64,000 nucleotides of DNA from Rubripirellula amarantea (lineage in GTDB: Bacteria; Planctomycetota; Planctomycetia; Pirellulales; Pirellulaceae). Every line of letters begins with the position of its first letter. Position 1 is the stretch's first letter. The notes below the pieces were generated by a model, which saw only the letters and a list, made by a program, of their open reading frames with translations, was not told the origin of the DNA and did not search any database. The translations under genes were made by a program, and so were the position numbers. Location of the stretch: positions 826,721 through 890,720 of the forward strand of contig NZ_SJPI01000002.1 in NCBI RefSeq assembly GCF_007859865.1, given 5' to 3'. Shown one piece after another: positions 34,315-44,009 of the stretch.

Positions 34315-34996
34315 CGGGACTCGCTTAACAAATTCAATGAAGGAAGAAGGAATTCTACGCGTTGTTGAGCTCGAATGGGATCAGCGAAGAGAGAACGACG
34401 CGCCAGGCCGATTGTAATGATCTGAAAATTGCAGACAGTTAGATTGTGATTGAACTTGCGGCGGAGGGGAACGAACTACAGCGTTTCAACTGAACAAATA
34501 GTTGAGAAAGTCGCCTTCCATTGGGCACACCTCATCGGCGATTTGCGTCGTGGTTTAGCACACCAATCAACGAAGAGGTTTCTATAGGTTTGGAAAATCA
34601 GTTGATTGCCGAGAACGCACTGCTGGCAATCGGATGGGAGTCGAAGAATCCGGTACATGGACCTAATGTTGATTCGCTGAGCTCAATATCCAAAATCGAA
34701 AGATTGTTGGTTGCCAGCGAATGACCGTGCCGCACGAAACCGACTTTTCTGGGACCCTTCCGGCGGTGGGTAAGTGTGTTGCGAGCGATCAAGAGGTTAC
34801 GAGATTGTGGTCTAGTCTTTACGTTAACCTGCGGCCAGGTTCGATTCGAACGATGCTGCTGATGCCGCGTCGCGATTCGCGTTCGTTTCGTGCCCCCTGG
34901 AAGAAACGCCTCGCAAACTGGAAACTTGCATGCACAAGGCGGCTCTGTTGTCCATTTTCGGATTCGTTTCCGTACCCATCATTAGAGGAATCATTC
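34315..34996. other. Long divergent spacer between GH16 and phosphofructokinase genes
   Basis: No reading frame in these 682 bases looks coding. An open frame continuous with the phosphofructokinase gene begins at 34721, but its first 92 codons have no family similarity and the conserved protein start is at 34997. The spacer must hold the promoters of both divergent genes; I could not pick a convincing box. No hairpin or tandem repeat was found. Confidence 0.5.
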
Positions 34997-36226
34997 ATGT
35001 CTGTTAAGCGAGTTGGGATTCTCACCGCTGGGGGCCTCGCGCCCTGCCTTTCGTCTGCCATTGGGGCGCTGATCGAGTCCTACACTGCCAAGGCACCCGA
35101 GGTTGAGATTCTCTGTTACCGATCGGGTTACAAAGGGTTGTTGCTGGGTGACAGTTTCATCGTTTCTCAGACGATTCGCGATAATGCCGCCGTCTTGCAC
35201 CAACATGGCGGCAGTCCGATTGGCAACAGTCGAGTGAAGTTGACCAACGTTGCCGATTGTGTGAAGCGTGGACTCGTCAAGGAAGGTCAAGATCCGCTGC
35301 AGGTTGCAGCCGAGCAATTGCAGAAGGACGAGGTCGACGTACTGCATACGATCGGTGGCGACGACACCAACACGACTGCTGCTGACCTGGCCGCATACTT
35401 AGCCAAGCACGACTACGACTTGGCGGTGGTCGGTCTGCCCAAAACGATCGACAACGACGTGATCCCAATTCGGCAAAGTTTGGGAGCATGGACTGCGGCT
35501 GAAGAGGGAGCAAAGTTCTTTGAAAACGTTGTCGGCGAACACAGTGCGAACCCCAAGATGCTGATCGTCCACGAAGTCATGGGACGCAATTGCGGATGGT
35601 TGACTGCGGCGACAGCGGCTAAGTATCGCGAGCGACTCGATGCGCTCAACTTCTTGCCTGAAGTTGGTCTAACGCGCGCCCGTCGTGAAATTCATGGCGT
35701 CTATGTTCCGGAAATGCATTTTGACTTGCAAAAGGAAGCGGAACGTCTTCACGACATCATCGAAGAAACTGACTGCGTCAACATCTTTATCTCCGAAGGT
35801 GCCGGCGTGGACGTGATCGTCGAAGAGATGGAATCACGAGGCGAGCAAGTTCCCAAGGACGCATTTGGTCACTACAAGCTTGACGCAGTGAATCCAGGCA
35901 AATGGTTTGGCCAACAGTTCGCCAAGATGCTTGGCGCCGAAAAGACGCTCGTGCAAAAGAGCGGTTACTACAGCCGTGCTGCTCGCGCGAACGCCGCGGA
36001 CATCGAGCTGATTGGACGCTGTGCCGCCAAAGCTGTGGAGTGTGCCTTGACTCATGATGGTGGCGTGATCGGTGAAGATGAAGATCGCGGCAACGAATTG
36101 CGAGCGATCGAATTTGAACGCATCAAGGGTGGCAAACCATTCGATATTAACGTGCCATGGTTTGGCGACTTATTGACCGCCATTGGCCAACCCAAGGGCG
36201 CCGTCGTGGAAACAACTCACGCCTAA
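34997..36226 (+). CDS. pfp: Pyrophosphate-dependent 6-phosphofructokinase
   Basis: The 409-residue enzyme phosphorylates fructose 6-phosphate reversibly with PPi. The phosphate-donor loop reads TIGGDDTNT (GGDD at 120-123), where ATP enzymes have GGDGS; the Asp at the third-to-fourth position and Lys149 in GLPKTIDNDV are the marks of PPi use. MGRNCGWLTA and PEMHFD follow. The length and inserts resemble the group of PPi-PFK found in planctomycetes and spirochaetes. The start at 34997 (MSVKRVGILTAGG) is preceded by GAGG. Use of PPi allows both glycolysis and gluconeogenesis, in line with the glycogen genes at 53-57 kb. Confidence 0.92.
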   Translation: MSVKRVGILTAGGLAPCLSSAIGALIESYTAKAPEVEILCYRSGYKGLLLGDSFIVSQTIRDNAAVLHQHGGSPIGNSRVKLTNVADCVKRGLVKEGQDPLQVAAEQLQKDEVDVLHTIGGDDTNTTAADLAAYLAKHDYDLAVVGLPKTIDNDVIPIRQSLGAWTAAEEGAKFFENVVGEHSANPKMLIVHEVMGRNCGWLTAATAAKYRERLDALNFLPEVGLTRARREIHGVYVPEMHFDLQKEAERLHDIIEETDCVNIFISEGAGVDVIVEEMESRGEQVPKDAFGHYKLDAVNPGKWFGQQFAKMLGAEKTLVQKSGYYSRAARANAADIELIGRCAAKAVECALTHDGGVIGEDEDRGNELRAIEFERIKGGKPFDINVPWFGDLLTAIGQPKGAVVETTHA

Positions 36227-36318
36227 TCGCGAAAGCTGGATGGGCGAAGTCGATCCCAATGAGACCAAGCTAAATCCAGCCGTTTACAGGCATCGTTCTT
36301 GATGGCGATGCCGTGTAA

Positions 36319-37203
36319 TCAGGCGACCGCATGTTGCGGCGTCGAACTTCGCGTGAGCCATGGTTGCAACATCACAGCAACCACGATGATGAACGCCCCC
36401 GTGTAAAAACTAGGGCTTAGATATTCGTGGTCACGGAAAAGTAACGCACCAAGGATGATGCCGTAGATTGGTTCTAGGTTGTTCGCGAAGTTGATCGTGA
36501 ACACACTGAGTCGCTGCAGCAGGCTAATGTAAAGTCCGTACGCAAAGATCGTGCAGACCAAAACAAGAATCGCGATCCATACCCACTGCATGGGCGTCAA
36601 CAACCAATGCTCGGACCCGAGTCCCCACTGGTTGATCTCTGACAACCCCAACACTGATGCGCACAGTATCGACGATCCGACCATCTGGTACGACACGATC
36701 ACGCGAGTCGGCGCGAGATCAAAGAGTTGTCCGTTGAAGATCGAGAAGACACAGGCCAGGACCGCGGAACCAAGCGCCACGACTATACCTGACTGGAACT
36801 GAGTTTCACTGCCGTAGATCAACGCTACCCCCATGCCACCGATCAAACCCAGTATCAAATTCGCGGGCACGAATCGAACTCGGCGGATCATCATTGGTTC
36901 CAAAAGAGCCGTCCAAAACGAAACCGTTGCCATGCCAATCATGCACACCGAAACGGACGAAATTTTGACGGCCACAAAAAAGGTAATCCAGTGGGCACCA
37001 AGGATCATGCCGTTACCAATCATGAGCATGGCAATTTTTGGTTGGATCATCATGCGAGATCGCAACAATGTCCCCAACACCAGAGCGGCCAAGCCGCTGC
37101 GGGTAATGACCAGCTCGGTCGCGGTCAGATCGATCAGTTTTCCCAGGACAGCGGTCATGCCCCACATCAAGATCACGCAGTGCAGCTTTAGGTAATCAAG
37201 CAC
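36319..37203 (-). CDS. EamA/DMT-family transporter
   Basis: The 294-residue protein has ten predicted helices arranged as two five-helix EamA repeats: LDYLKLHCVILMWGMTAVLGKLI opens the first, with the TRSGLAALVLG segment after helix 2, and LAPTRVIVSYQM opens the second half, which ends with NNLEPIYGIILGALLFRDHEYL, the conserved NLEP motif of the family. Members export or import amino acids, sugars or other metabolites; the substrate cannot be named. The start is a GTG at 37203. No operon partner is evident. Confidence 0.88.
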   Translation of the reverse strand: MLDYLKLHCVILMWGMTAVLGKLIDLTATELVITRSGLAALVLGTLLRSRMMIQPKIAMLMIGNGMILGAHWITFFVAVKISSVSVCMIGMATVSFWTALLEPMMIRRVRFVPANLILGLIGGMGVALIYGSETQFQSGIVVALGSAVLACVFSIFNGQLFDLAPTRVIVSYQMVGSSILCASVLGLSEINQWGLGSEHWLLTPMQWVWIAILVLVCTIFAYGLYISLLQRLSVFTINFANNLEPIYGIILGALLFRDHEYLSPSFYTGAFIIVVAVMLQPWLTRSSTPQHAVA

Positions 37204-37386
37204 GATCGATCGCTATGGAAAAGATGAGAAGCCCAGTCGGTCAACATTTTTGGGTTGTACGTTTGGCGAAGTTTAGGCGAAACGCGAGGATCAAAAAACG
37301 GGTGAACTACTAGGCTGAGTACCCACCCACTCGCGGACGAACGTTAACCTAGAGTGATTCTGCCTCGTTTCACTGCGGTGCCGCCC

Positions 37387-38235
37387 ATGTCACTTCCCAT
37401 CTGGACCTGGATCCCGTTAGGTTTCATCGTTTTTTCGGTGGCGGTCGATATCATCGCACTCGCCGTTACCTTCCGCGAGCGACGACCCATTTGGCCTTTC
37501 GAACCTCTCTTGGATTCCGAGCCGACGGGCTCAGCCGAATCGTCACGCAGCCTTGGCGAGCCACACCATGCCTATCGTTCAGCCTCGGACCTGAGCGATG
37601 CCTTTCCGATTTCTCCCCAGGCGATGAGGCACGGCGCCGACTTTAATCAACTCGGATATGAGTATCTTGGCGCCTACCGTCATATCAAACGTGGTGTCTA
37701 CCACATTCGTTACGATGCCATGATCTCGCCCGACCGTTTCGTCCTTGTGATGATCTCTTCGGGCACCATCATCAAGCTCCCTGCGAACAACGTCACCATG
37801 GTAAGCCTCGGAATACCACGGGAATCGGTGACGGGAGAGCGCGAACCTAATTCGCTTCACGGCATCATTTCGATTACCAACGAGTCTGCCTTCGGCTATG
37901 ACTTCCTGGATCGAACAAGCACCATGGTGTTCCCTGGTGCAACGGCGGTCGAATTGCAGAATCTGCACGCACGGCGCTGGAACGATTTCCGTCCTCGTCG
38001 CTTTGGGCCTGACCCAATGAAAGAGTACCAATACTATTGCATGGTAAACGCAGATGAGGCTGAGCAGAACGGCTTGGTGCGACGTGTTGATGAAGACCCT
38101 AATATGCAACTGGCCTACCCATGGCCTGCCTTCGTTAGTTTTGTTGCGATGAAGCGTTTCATGTACGGTCGCCGACTTTGGCCGCACCGCTGGCGAGTGA
38201 AGAAAGAACTTCCTGACTTTTCAACGTGGGAATAG
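37387..38235 (+). CDS. Hypothetical protein with N-terminal membrane anchor
   Basis: Not recognised. The protein (282 residues from the ATG at 37387; a GTG at 37354 is less likely) has one hydrophobic segment at residues 5-28 and then a soluble part. Residues about 95-170 (YEYLGAYRHIKRGVYHIRYDAMISPDRFVLVMISSGTI) look beta-rich. The C-terminal third is rich in aromatic and basic residues. It is the first gene of a run of same-strand small membrane proteins up to 40147, with gaps of 16 and 10 bases to the next two genes, so an operon is likely. Confidence 0.7.
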   Translation: MSLPIWTWIPLGFIVFSVAVDIIALAVTFRERRPIWPFEPLLDSEPTGSAESSRSLGEPHHAYRSASDLSDAFPISPQAMRHGADFNQLGYEYLGAYRHIKRGVYHIRYDAMISPDRFVLVMISSGTIIKLPANNVTMVSLGIPRESVTGEREPNSLHGIISITNESAFGYDFLDRTSTMVFPGATAVELQNLHARRWNDFRPRRFGPDPMKEYQYYCMVNADEAEQNGLVRRVDEDPNMQLAYPWPAFVSFVAMKRFMYGRRLWPHRWRVKKELPDFSTWE

Positions 38236-38251
38236 CTCGCTCTAGCAATTC

Positions 38252-39241
38252 ATGCAAACGCCGGACACCCACAACGAAGACCACGCGATTGTGCACGCCT
38301 ATTTGGCTTCACGCCAATTCAACCGCGTCGTACGGCGTGGATTGAATCAGAAACGGCGAGGCTTTCGCACGAGGACTTCTTCGTGCAGTTTTTACGGCGG
38401 GGTAGTTTCGATGATGCTGCTGCTAATCGGTACTGTTTTGGTCACGTTAAGCGTAATCTCGTTGATGGATCGCTTTTCACATCTCGTGAACACTGCCGAC
38501 TTTACAGTCACCGCTATCACTTTTCAGACAGTCTGCTTAGGGCCAATGATCAGTATCAGTTTTGCGACCTCGATGGCTATGTTTTGGCACCGAGCTTTGT
38601 TTTTGCGAGTCGCAATGGCTCTGGCGATGATCACACCAGCCTTCGCGGTATTCACAATCGTAGGCGGAATCGTACTCGATTGGATCCCGATGCGAGAGCT
38701 CAAGATGTTTGCCACGATCTTTCTCTCGCAGTTCTTGTTCTCGGCTGTAGCGGCGTTGGCGGTACAGTTCTTTAGTCGTTGGACGTTGACTTCAAAGCGT
38801 GCTGCGAATGCACCGCCGCTCGGCCCCATCGGGTTATCCGCATTCTTTGAGTTAACCGTTTTCTTCGCGATCGGGTTTGCGGCGATGGTGGCACTTGACG
38901 AGGACGATGTAGTTTACGGAATCGCATTCTTTGGCGCATGGGGATTGCTATCGACGCCCGCAGTAATCGGTGTTCTGATCGCTTCACTGCGAGGCAGCCG
39001 ACGTTTCACCATGGGTTGGATTGCGGCCTTTGTGTTTTGCTTTCTCTGCGCCACGATGATCAATGGCTATATCGCGATTGAGATGTTTTCTTGGAACGGG
39101 TTGCAGCAGAATGTTGGCGTCGTGCTGCTGGTTTCAATCTATGGCACCGCGATGATGCTCGCTGTGCTGTACCTATCTATTCGCGTTTTAAAGCATTTCA
39201 ACTGGCAGTGTGTCAATCGCCGCCAATTCAAACCAATGTAA
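38252..39241 (+). CDS. Hypothetical polytopic membrane protein
   Basis: Not recognised. The 329-residue product has about eight hydrophobic helices: near residues 48-70, 92-112, 116-142, 152-175, 195-215, 222-242, 250-275 and 285-312. The N-terminal 45 residues are polar and basic. There is no conserved channel or transporter motif. It begins 16 bases after the previous hypothetical gene and ends 10 bases before the next. Confidence 0.7.
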   Translation: MQTPDTHNEDHAIVHAYLASRQFNRVVRRGLNQKRRGFRTRTSSCSFYGGVVSMMLLLIGTVLVTLSVISLMDRFSHLVNTADFTVTAITFQTVCLGPMISISFATSMAMFWHRALFLRVAMALAMITPAFAVFTIVGGIVLDWIPMRELKMFATIFLSQFLFSAVAALAVQFFSRWTLTSKRAANAPPLGPIGLSAFFELTVFFAIGFAAMVALDEDDVVYGIAFFGAWGLLSTPAVIGVLIASLRGSRRFTMGWIAAFVFCFLCATMINGYIAIEMFSWNGLQQNVGVVLLVSIYGTAMMLAVLYLSIRVLKHFNWQCVNRRQFKPM

Positions 39242-39251
39242 GGGACCGAGT

Positions 39252-39635
39252 ATGAATCCTTACTCTCCACCGTCGTCGGCAGGACGAAACACTCTGCATG
39301 ACTGTCCCGTTTGCGGATCTCAGGTTGGATTCATTCGCTACGCGTTTCCGCTTGGTCATTGCCAAACCTGTGGCAACTACTTGACGATTCGGAATTGGAA
39401 CCGCAAAAGTTGGATATGGTTGTGCGCAGGGTGCGTAATGCTCGTCGTACCGATTTTTGCCCGAGGGATGGGCTGGATCGCTTTCACTCCGCCGGTAGGT
39501 TTCATGGTCATCGGCTTTGTTGTCGCAGTAATTCTTAACGACAGAATCTTTGGTCGCTTGGTGCCAGCGGTGTGCTGGGGCTGGTTCGCGCTCCACGACG
39601 ACGATCGACTTGCCTCGACCAGCAATGACACTTGA
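39252..39635 (+). CDS. Small zinc-ribbon membrane protein, NPYxPP type
   Basis: The 127-residue protein opens with MNPYSPPSS, an N-terminal motif common in planctomycete hypotheticals. CPVC and CQTC (residues about 18-44), 22 residues apart, could form a zinc ribbon. Two helices follow near 60-75 and 80-98. Start set at the ATG at 39252, since the preceding in-frame codons overlap the end of the upstream gene. Function unknown; the arrangement resembles membrane-anchored zinc-ribbon proteins. Confidence 0.65.
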   Translation: MNPYSPPSSAGRNTLHDCPVCGSQVGFIRYAFPLGHCQTCGNYLTIRNWNRKSWIWLCAGCVMLVVPIFARGMGWIAFTPPVGFMVIGFVVAVILNDRIFGRLVPAVCWGWFALHDDDRLASTSNDT

Positions 39636-39751
39636 TCAAGCGTTCGTCGGCAACATGGTTTGCCAGAGGCGGAAAATGCGCGCCCTGGTGAAACTTCGTT
39701 TGTGCCATGGTCAGTAGAGTTCTGTGCTTTTGACCAGCGAGAGGTTCAGCG

Positions 39752-40147
39752 ATGTTACGCAATGATTGGATTATTGATCTTACTGACTGGTTGACCGAGC
39801 CGCCCTCGGGCGGTCCTTTCCAAACATGGTGCGTCGGCGCAATGTTGTCTGCCGTAGTGACGGTCTATGGTTTGAAGTGCTGCATCGTACAACGAGCCAC
39901 GACAATCAACTTGGCGAGACGTGGTTCCTATCACCTGGGCCAAGATTTTTGGTTTGAAATTTCCGGTTTCAGCGCCGTGACATTCGGTTGGTTACTCATC
40001 AGCGTAGGAATATTCATGCACTTTCAATGGTTTTGGGGAAACCATCCACGTTTGATTCCGTTCTACGAAATCGGAAAGTACTCAGCGGTCGTCTCGTTCA
40101 TCTTCGCCACCCTCGCTCATGCATCTGCGATGATCGCCGCTACATAA
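39752..40147 (+). CDS. Hypothetical membrane protein, three helices
   Basis: Not recognised. The 131-residue product starts at an ATG preceded by GAGAGG. Helices are visible near residues 27-43, 68-92 and 110-130. No motif was found. It is separated from the previous gene by 116 bases and may have its own promoter. Confidence 0.6.
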   Translation: MLRNDWIIDLTDWLTEPPSGGPFQTWCVGAMLSAVVTVYGLKCCIVQRATTINLARRGSYHLGQDFWFEISGFSAVTFGWLLISVGIFMHFQWFWGNHPRLIPFYEIGKYSAVVSFIFATLAHASAMIAAT

Positions 40148-40196
40148 ATCAACCAACCAAGCTTCTTTGCCCAGCGAGAAGATTCAGCGAGAAGAT

Positions 40197-40874
40197 TTAA
40201 CGGGCGGCGTCGCGCTTGTTTTGTATTTCTAGGATGCAGTTGTTGATGTAAGTCGCATGCTCGGGCCATTGCGTTGCTGCCTCGCTGTAAGCAATGATCG
40301 CTTCGTCCCAATCGCCTCGGCTATCAAGGTTCGCAGCAGCATCGATGGCATCCTCGACATTGTTGTGAACGATGGCTTTCGATTCAGATTCATCAAAATA
40401 AAAGTCTTCTGGCCAGTCGAGCTCACCGACGTCCATGAACTTGTAGCATTTCGGACACGTTTGAGTCGTCCCGTCTTCGATGGCAGGAAACTCACTGGAC
40501 TCACCACATTCTTCGCACTCCGCTGTGATGGGTGGCGCGTCTGCGAGTTCCTTTTGACGTTCGACCCGCTGTTGTTCATATTGTCGAAGCAGTACGGTGG
40601 CCTGATCAAGATCCGACTGATCGACAAACACCTGCGGTTTATGGGTCTGGCTGACGGTACCGAAGATGCCCACCCCCACGGTCGAATGATCTTCTACGGC
40701 ATAGGCTTGAACCCCGTGGTATTCGAGCCATGTCACGATTGAATGCGCCGCCAAATTTCCGGTGGCGGTGTACGCGAGCACCGGCGAAGGTATGTCGTGA
40801 TCTTCCGAATTCAAATTTTTGGCCGGTTGGCTAGATTCGGAATCACTTGGCGGTTGGTAGGGGTTCTGATTCAT
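40197..40874 (-). CDS. DUF2007-like protein with zinc ribbon and TPR-like C-terminus
   Basis: The protein (225 residues from the ATG at 40874) starts MNQNPYQPPSDS, the same type of N-terminus as the gene at 39252. Residues about 30-105 (VLAYTATGNLAAHSIVTWLEYHGVQAYAVEDH...PQVFVDQSDLDQATVLL) fit DUF2007, a putative signal-transducing domain. A CxxC-N-CxxC zinc ribbon (CEECGES...CPKCYKF) lies near 122-147, and a single TPR-like helix pair (DWDEAIIAYSEAATQWPEHATYINNC) ends the protein. Cytoplasmic. Role unknown. Confidence 0.75.
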   Translation of the reverse strand: MNQNPYQPPSDSESSQPAKNLNSEDHDIPSPVLAYTATGNLAAHSIVTWLEYHGVQAYAVEDHSTVGVGIFGTVSQTHKPQVFVDQSDLDQATVLLRQYEQQRVERQKELADAPPITAECEECGESSEFPAIEDGTTQTCPKCYKFMDVGELDWPEDFYFDESESKAIVHNNVEDAIDAAANLDSRGDWDEAIIAYSEAATQWPEHATYINNCILEIQNKRDAAR

Positions 40875-41278
40875 GGTCGAGTGCGAAGGCGTCAAAGTGG
40901 ATGTGACTAATCAGCAACGGTTGATCTGCAGGTCGCGACCGAGATCTTGAGTGTCCACAGTGTAACAAACTCACTCCATCGCCAATGAGCATCGCGATCC
41001 AAACATTTTCGAATTTAAGGGGAATACTTACGCGTTTCGGCTGCCTACCGTTGAGAAATTTGCACTGCTGAACAATCATCGTAAGTCGTATCAAATGATA
41101 CGAGGTCAATAAATCAACGAAGATGATTCTTGCGTGCCGGTTCGCAAGTTCTCGCTTTCAGTGATTGATTGCATTGAACACGGCAGCGCCGATTACACTT
41201 TGGCACTGAGTATTCATCTAGACTAAAGATCTTCTACCGTTTCCCTGTCATCGCCGTTTCCCGTCCTATCATCGAATC
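40875..41278. other. Divergent spacer without a gene
   Basis: These 404 bases lie between the DUF2007-like gene and the sulfatase gene. No coding frame, hairpin or tandem repeat was found. The promoters of both genes should lie here. Confidence 0.45.
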
Positions 41279-42715
41279 ATGCATCGCGTACCAGTACTCA
41301 CCCTTGCGCTTCAGAGTGCGATCGTCCTAACATCTTGTCCTTTGCCAAAAGCCGAGGCTCAACGTCCAAACATTCTGATATTGATCGGAGATGACATCGA
41401 CCGCGATTCCCTAAGCCCATGGGGCGGTCAAGCTCACACGCCCAACTTGGATCAATTGGCCAGAGATGGAATTCGGCTGGACCGAGCCTACGTGAATGTT
41501 GCGATGTGCGCCCCGTGTCGCCAGGAACTGTACAGTGGCCGAACCGCTTGGCGGACACGTGCGATGCCAAACCATTCCAAGTCCGTTGCCGGTACTCGAA
41601 GTTTGCCGCACTACCTGCAACCACTCGGGTACCACGTTGGATTATTGGGCAAAAAGCACATTGGTCCCAGGGATGCTTATCCGTTCGACAACGTTGGAGA
41701 GCTTCCGATGAAGGAGAACCCCAACCCCAAGGCCGTTCGACTCGCAACGCGGTATATGACCGCCGCTCGTGATGCCGGAAATCCGTTTTGCTTGGTGGTC
41801 GCCTCTCACGATGGCCATAGTCCCTACACGCACGGTGCAAGCGACCGTTACAACACAAACGAACTGGATGTAGCAGACGATGCTATCGATACACCGATCT
41901 ATCGGAATAGCTTGGCGAAACATCTTGCCGAGGTCACTAACTTGGATGATTTACTCGGTGAACTGCGGTTAGTGCTTCAACAGGAAGGACTTGCGGACAA
42001 TACCTTGGTGCTTTTTTGCAGCGAGCAGGGCAACGCGTTTCCATTTTCCAAATGGACCTGTTTCGATGGTGGGTTAGCGACGGGGATCGTGGCGGCGCTG
42101 CCCAGCGTAATCCCGGCCGGCAAAAGCAACGATCAAATTGTATGGCTATCGGATATCGTTCCGACGTTGATCGAAGCCGTTGGCGAGCATCCTTCTGAAA
42201 GTGACTTTGACGGACGCAGTCAGTGGGCGAACTTCACCGGAGGCGATCAGGCTGTGCACGAGTATGCCTTTGGAGCATTCTCGAATTGCAACATCATTGA
42301 CAATCGGGAACGCATTTTTCCAATTCGCAGCATTCGAGACAGGCGTTTCACGCTGATTTGGTCGCCATTGCACGCTAGCGGCATTACATCCAACGTGACG
42401 CTAAGTCAGGCGTTGGAATGGGTGCAAAACGATGACGCGACGATGCAGAACGCTGATGTCGCTGGTTCTTGGGTTGCCAAAACGAAAATGACTCAGCATC
42501 CGCAACACATCAAGTTAACTCGTCGCTTACACCACCGGCCTGAATGGGCATTGTACGACCGTGATGCCGATTCAAACGAATTGAGAAACCTGATAGATGA
42601 ACCCGAGTTTGCTGACATTGCCAGTGAGCTTAAGCGAGAGCTCATGTCGTGGCTAAATCATTGGGAGGACTCCGATCCGGTTGCAACTGAACAAGGTTTT
42701 ATAAACGCAAAATGA
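41279..42715 (+). CDS. Secreted sulfatase (alkaline phosphatase superfamily)
   Basis: The 478-residue protein has a signal peptide (to about residue 27, KAEA-QRP). The sulfatase core begins PNILILIGDDIDRDSLSPWGG, with the two metal-binding aspartates. The formylglycine signature is CAPCR at 77-81, matching CxPxR, so Cys77 would be oxidised to formylglycine and Arg81 supports it. GLLGKKHIG and LVLFCSEQGNAFPFSKWTCFDGG are further core segments. The order resembles heparan/iduronate-type S1 sulfatases. A formylglycine-generating enzyme is not in the window. Together with the GH16 enzyme it fits growth on sulfated polysaccharide. Substrate not assignable. Confidence 0.9.
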   Translation: MHRVPVLTLALQSAIVLTSCPLPKAEAQRPNILILIGDDIDRDSLSPWGGQAHTPNLDQLARDGIRLDRAYVNVAMCAPCRQELYSGRTAWRTRAMPNHSKSVAGTRSLPHYLQPLGYHVGLLGKKHIGPRDAYPFDNVGELPMKENPNPKAVRLATRYMTAARDAGNPFCLVVASHDGHSPYTHGASDRYNTNELDVADDAIDTPIYRNSLAKHLAEVTNLDDLLGELRLVLQQEGLADNTLVLFCSEQGNAFPFSKWTCFDGGLATGIVAALPSVIPAGKSNDQIVWLSDIVPTLIEAVGEHPSESDFDGRSQWANFTGGDQAVHEYAFGAFSNCNIIDNRERIFPIRSIRDRRFTLIWSPLHASGITSNVTLSQALEWVQNDDATMQNADVAGSWVAKTKMTQHPQHIKLTRRLHHRPEWALYDRDADSNELRNLIDEPEFADIASELKRELMSWLNHWEDSDPVATEQGFINAK

Positions 42716-42913
42716 TGCGAATGAATTGTCGCATGGCGTTGCAACCATCATTGCGATACTGAATGCTGGTCGTCTTGAACGGTCTCGCGAACCATACGAC
42801 CTTACGAATTCGGGAATCCGTGTTCGGGAATGCAAGCTCACGCCATCTCGCACCTTCGTAGGCTGTCGTCGCATGAAAGCCTTTGCCAGATAATTCGACT
42901 CGAATGATCGACC

Positions 42914-43384
42914 ATGAAAAGAATTCGCCGCAAAATCTTGCTCCATGATTTGTCCGAGGTAAATGATGAGTTTGAGCGGCTACTTCGTATGGGTTACGTC
43001 CAACATGGAAACTGGTCGCTCGGCCAAATGGGGCAACACTTGCGGTTGACGATCGACGCCAATGTTGATGGTTACCCCAAGTGGATGACGATCGCGGGTT
43101 TTCCGCTACGACCGCTGCTACAACGATTGGTTTTGCCGCGATTGTTGCGAGGTGACTCACCTGCGGGAATTCGCACCGCGCCTCGTTTTGTACCGCCTGA
43201 AGGTTTGGATGACACTGCCGAAGTGCTGGCCCTCGCGCAAAGTATCGAACGATATCAGCTCCACCGAGAGCGGCTGCATCCGCATCCCGGATTCGGTCGA
43301 TTGAGTCCTGATCAGTTCGACCGTTTTCACGCCGCCCACGCTTCTCACCATCTTAGCTTTCTTGGCGACAAAACAGATCAATAG
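42914..43384 (+). CDS. DUF1569 (DinB-like) protein
   Basis: The 156-residue protein matches the DUF1569 family of the DinB/YfiT superfamily, a four-helix fold with a putative metal site. The family features visible are NWSLGQMGQHLRLTIDANVDGYP, with the first His, and FHAAHASHHLSFL near the C-terminus, with the remaining His residues of the presumed site. Members are often linked to thiol or stress metabolism, without a defined reaction here. It stands alone, 200 bases after the sulfatase. Confidence 0.8.
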   Translation: MKRIRRKILLHDLSEVNDEFERLLRMGYVQHGNWSLGQMGQHLRLTIDANVDGYPKWMTIAGFPLRPLLQRLVLPRLLRGDSPAGIRTAPRFVPPEGLDDTAEVLALAQSIERYQLHRERLHPHPGFGRLSPDQFDRFHAAHASHHLSFLGDKTDQ

Positions 43385-43583
43385 TCAAACGTGTCAATTG
43401 GCGATGGGGTGAGCGATGTCGTTGAAAAACTGACAACGCTATATTTCAGAACGCGGTGCAATCAAGCCGCTAAACTGAATCGAGGGTGATCGCTGCGATC
43501 TGACCGATGCGCAAGATGAGCGTGAGGACATTGTTGTCGTGAACTATTTGCAGTCTCAGGCCTTTTGCGATGCGAGCTGACGA

Positions 43584-44009
43584 ATGAAATGGAATAGAAA
43601 ACGCCTAGCGTTTTTATCAACAGCACTAGTTCTCTCGTTCTCGGTTTACGCCGTCACTCGCTACGCAGTCAATATGCCGGAGAATCAGCGTGGCTATGAT
43701 GCGATGGACTATGTTTCATTGCACGGCAACATTCAATACGAGACTTCTGCAAACGTTGAGCCTCGGCCAGTCGATGTGGTTGGCGTTTACCTTATTGAAG
43801 GTTCTGCCAATCCAACCATGATTCGGTACTTACGTCATTTGCCAAACCTTCGCTCGATTGCGGTTGGTCCTGACTATCGGTCCGTTGTGCTAGGGACATC
43901 GACTACTCGTTTGCCGACGCTAACAGAAGTTGCCGAAGAAGATATCAAGTTGTTGCGAGCCGCTTTTCCCGAATTAGATGTACGGACGGTGACACCGCAG
44001 TTGAAGTGA
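43584..44009 (+). CDS. Hypothetical membrane-anchored protein
   Basis: Not recognised. The 141-residue protein has a signal anchor at residues 8-28 (LAFLSTALVLSFSVYAVTRYAV). The rest is probably outside the cytoplasm. IRYLRHLPNLRSIAVGP near residues 90-106 resembles one leucine-rich repeat turn, and the C-terminus IKLLRAAFPELDVR looks like another, so it could be a minimal LRR-type module. Confidence 0.6.
   Translation: MKWNRKRLAFLSTALVLSFSVYAVTRYAVNMPENQRGYDAMDYVSLHGNIQYETSANVEPRPVDVVGVYLIEGSANPTMIRYLRHLPNLRSIAVGPDYRSVVLGTSTTRLPTLTEVAEEDIKLLRAAFPELDVRTVTPQLK

Noticed and set aside
34721-34996. N-terminal extension of the phosphofructokinase
   Set aside because: The 92 extra codons show no similarity to the family, and a GAGG site precedes the conserved start at 34997.
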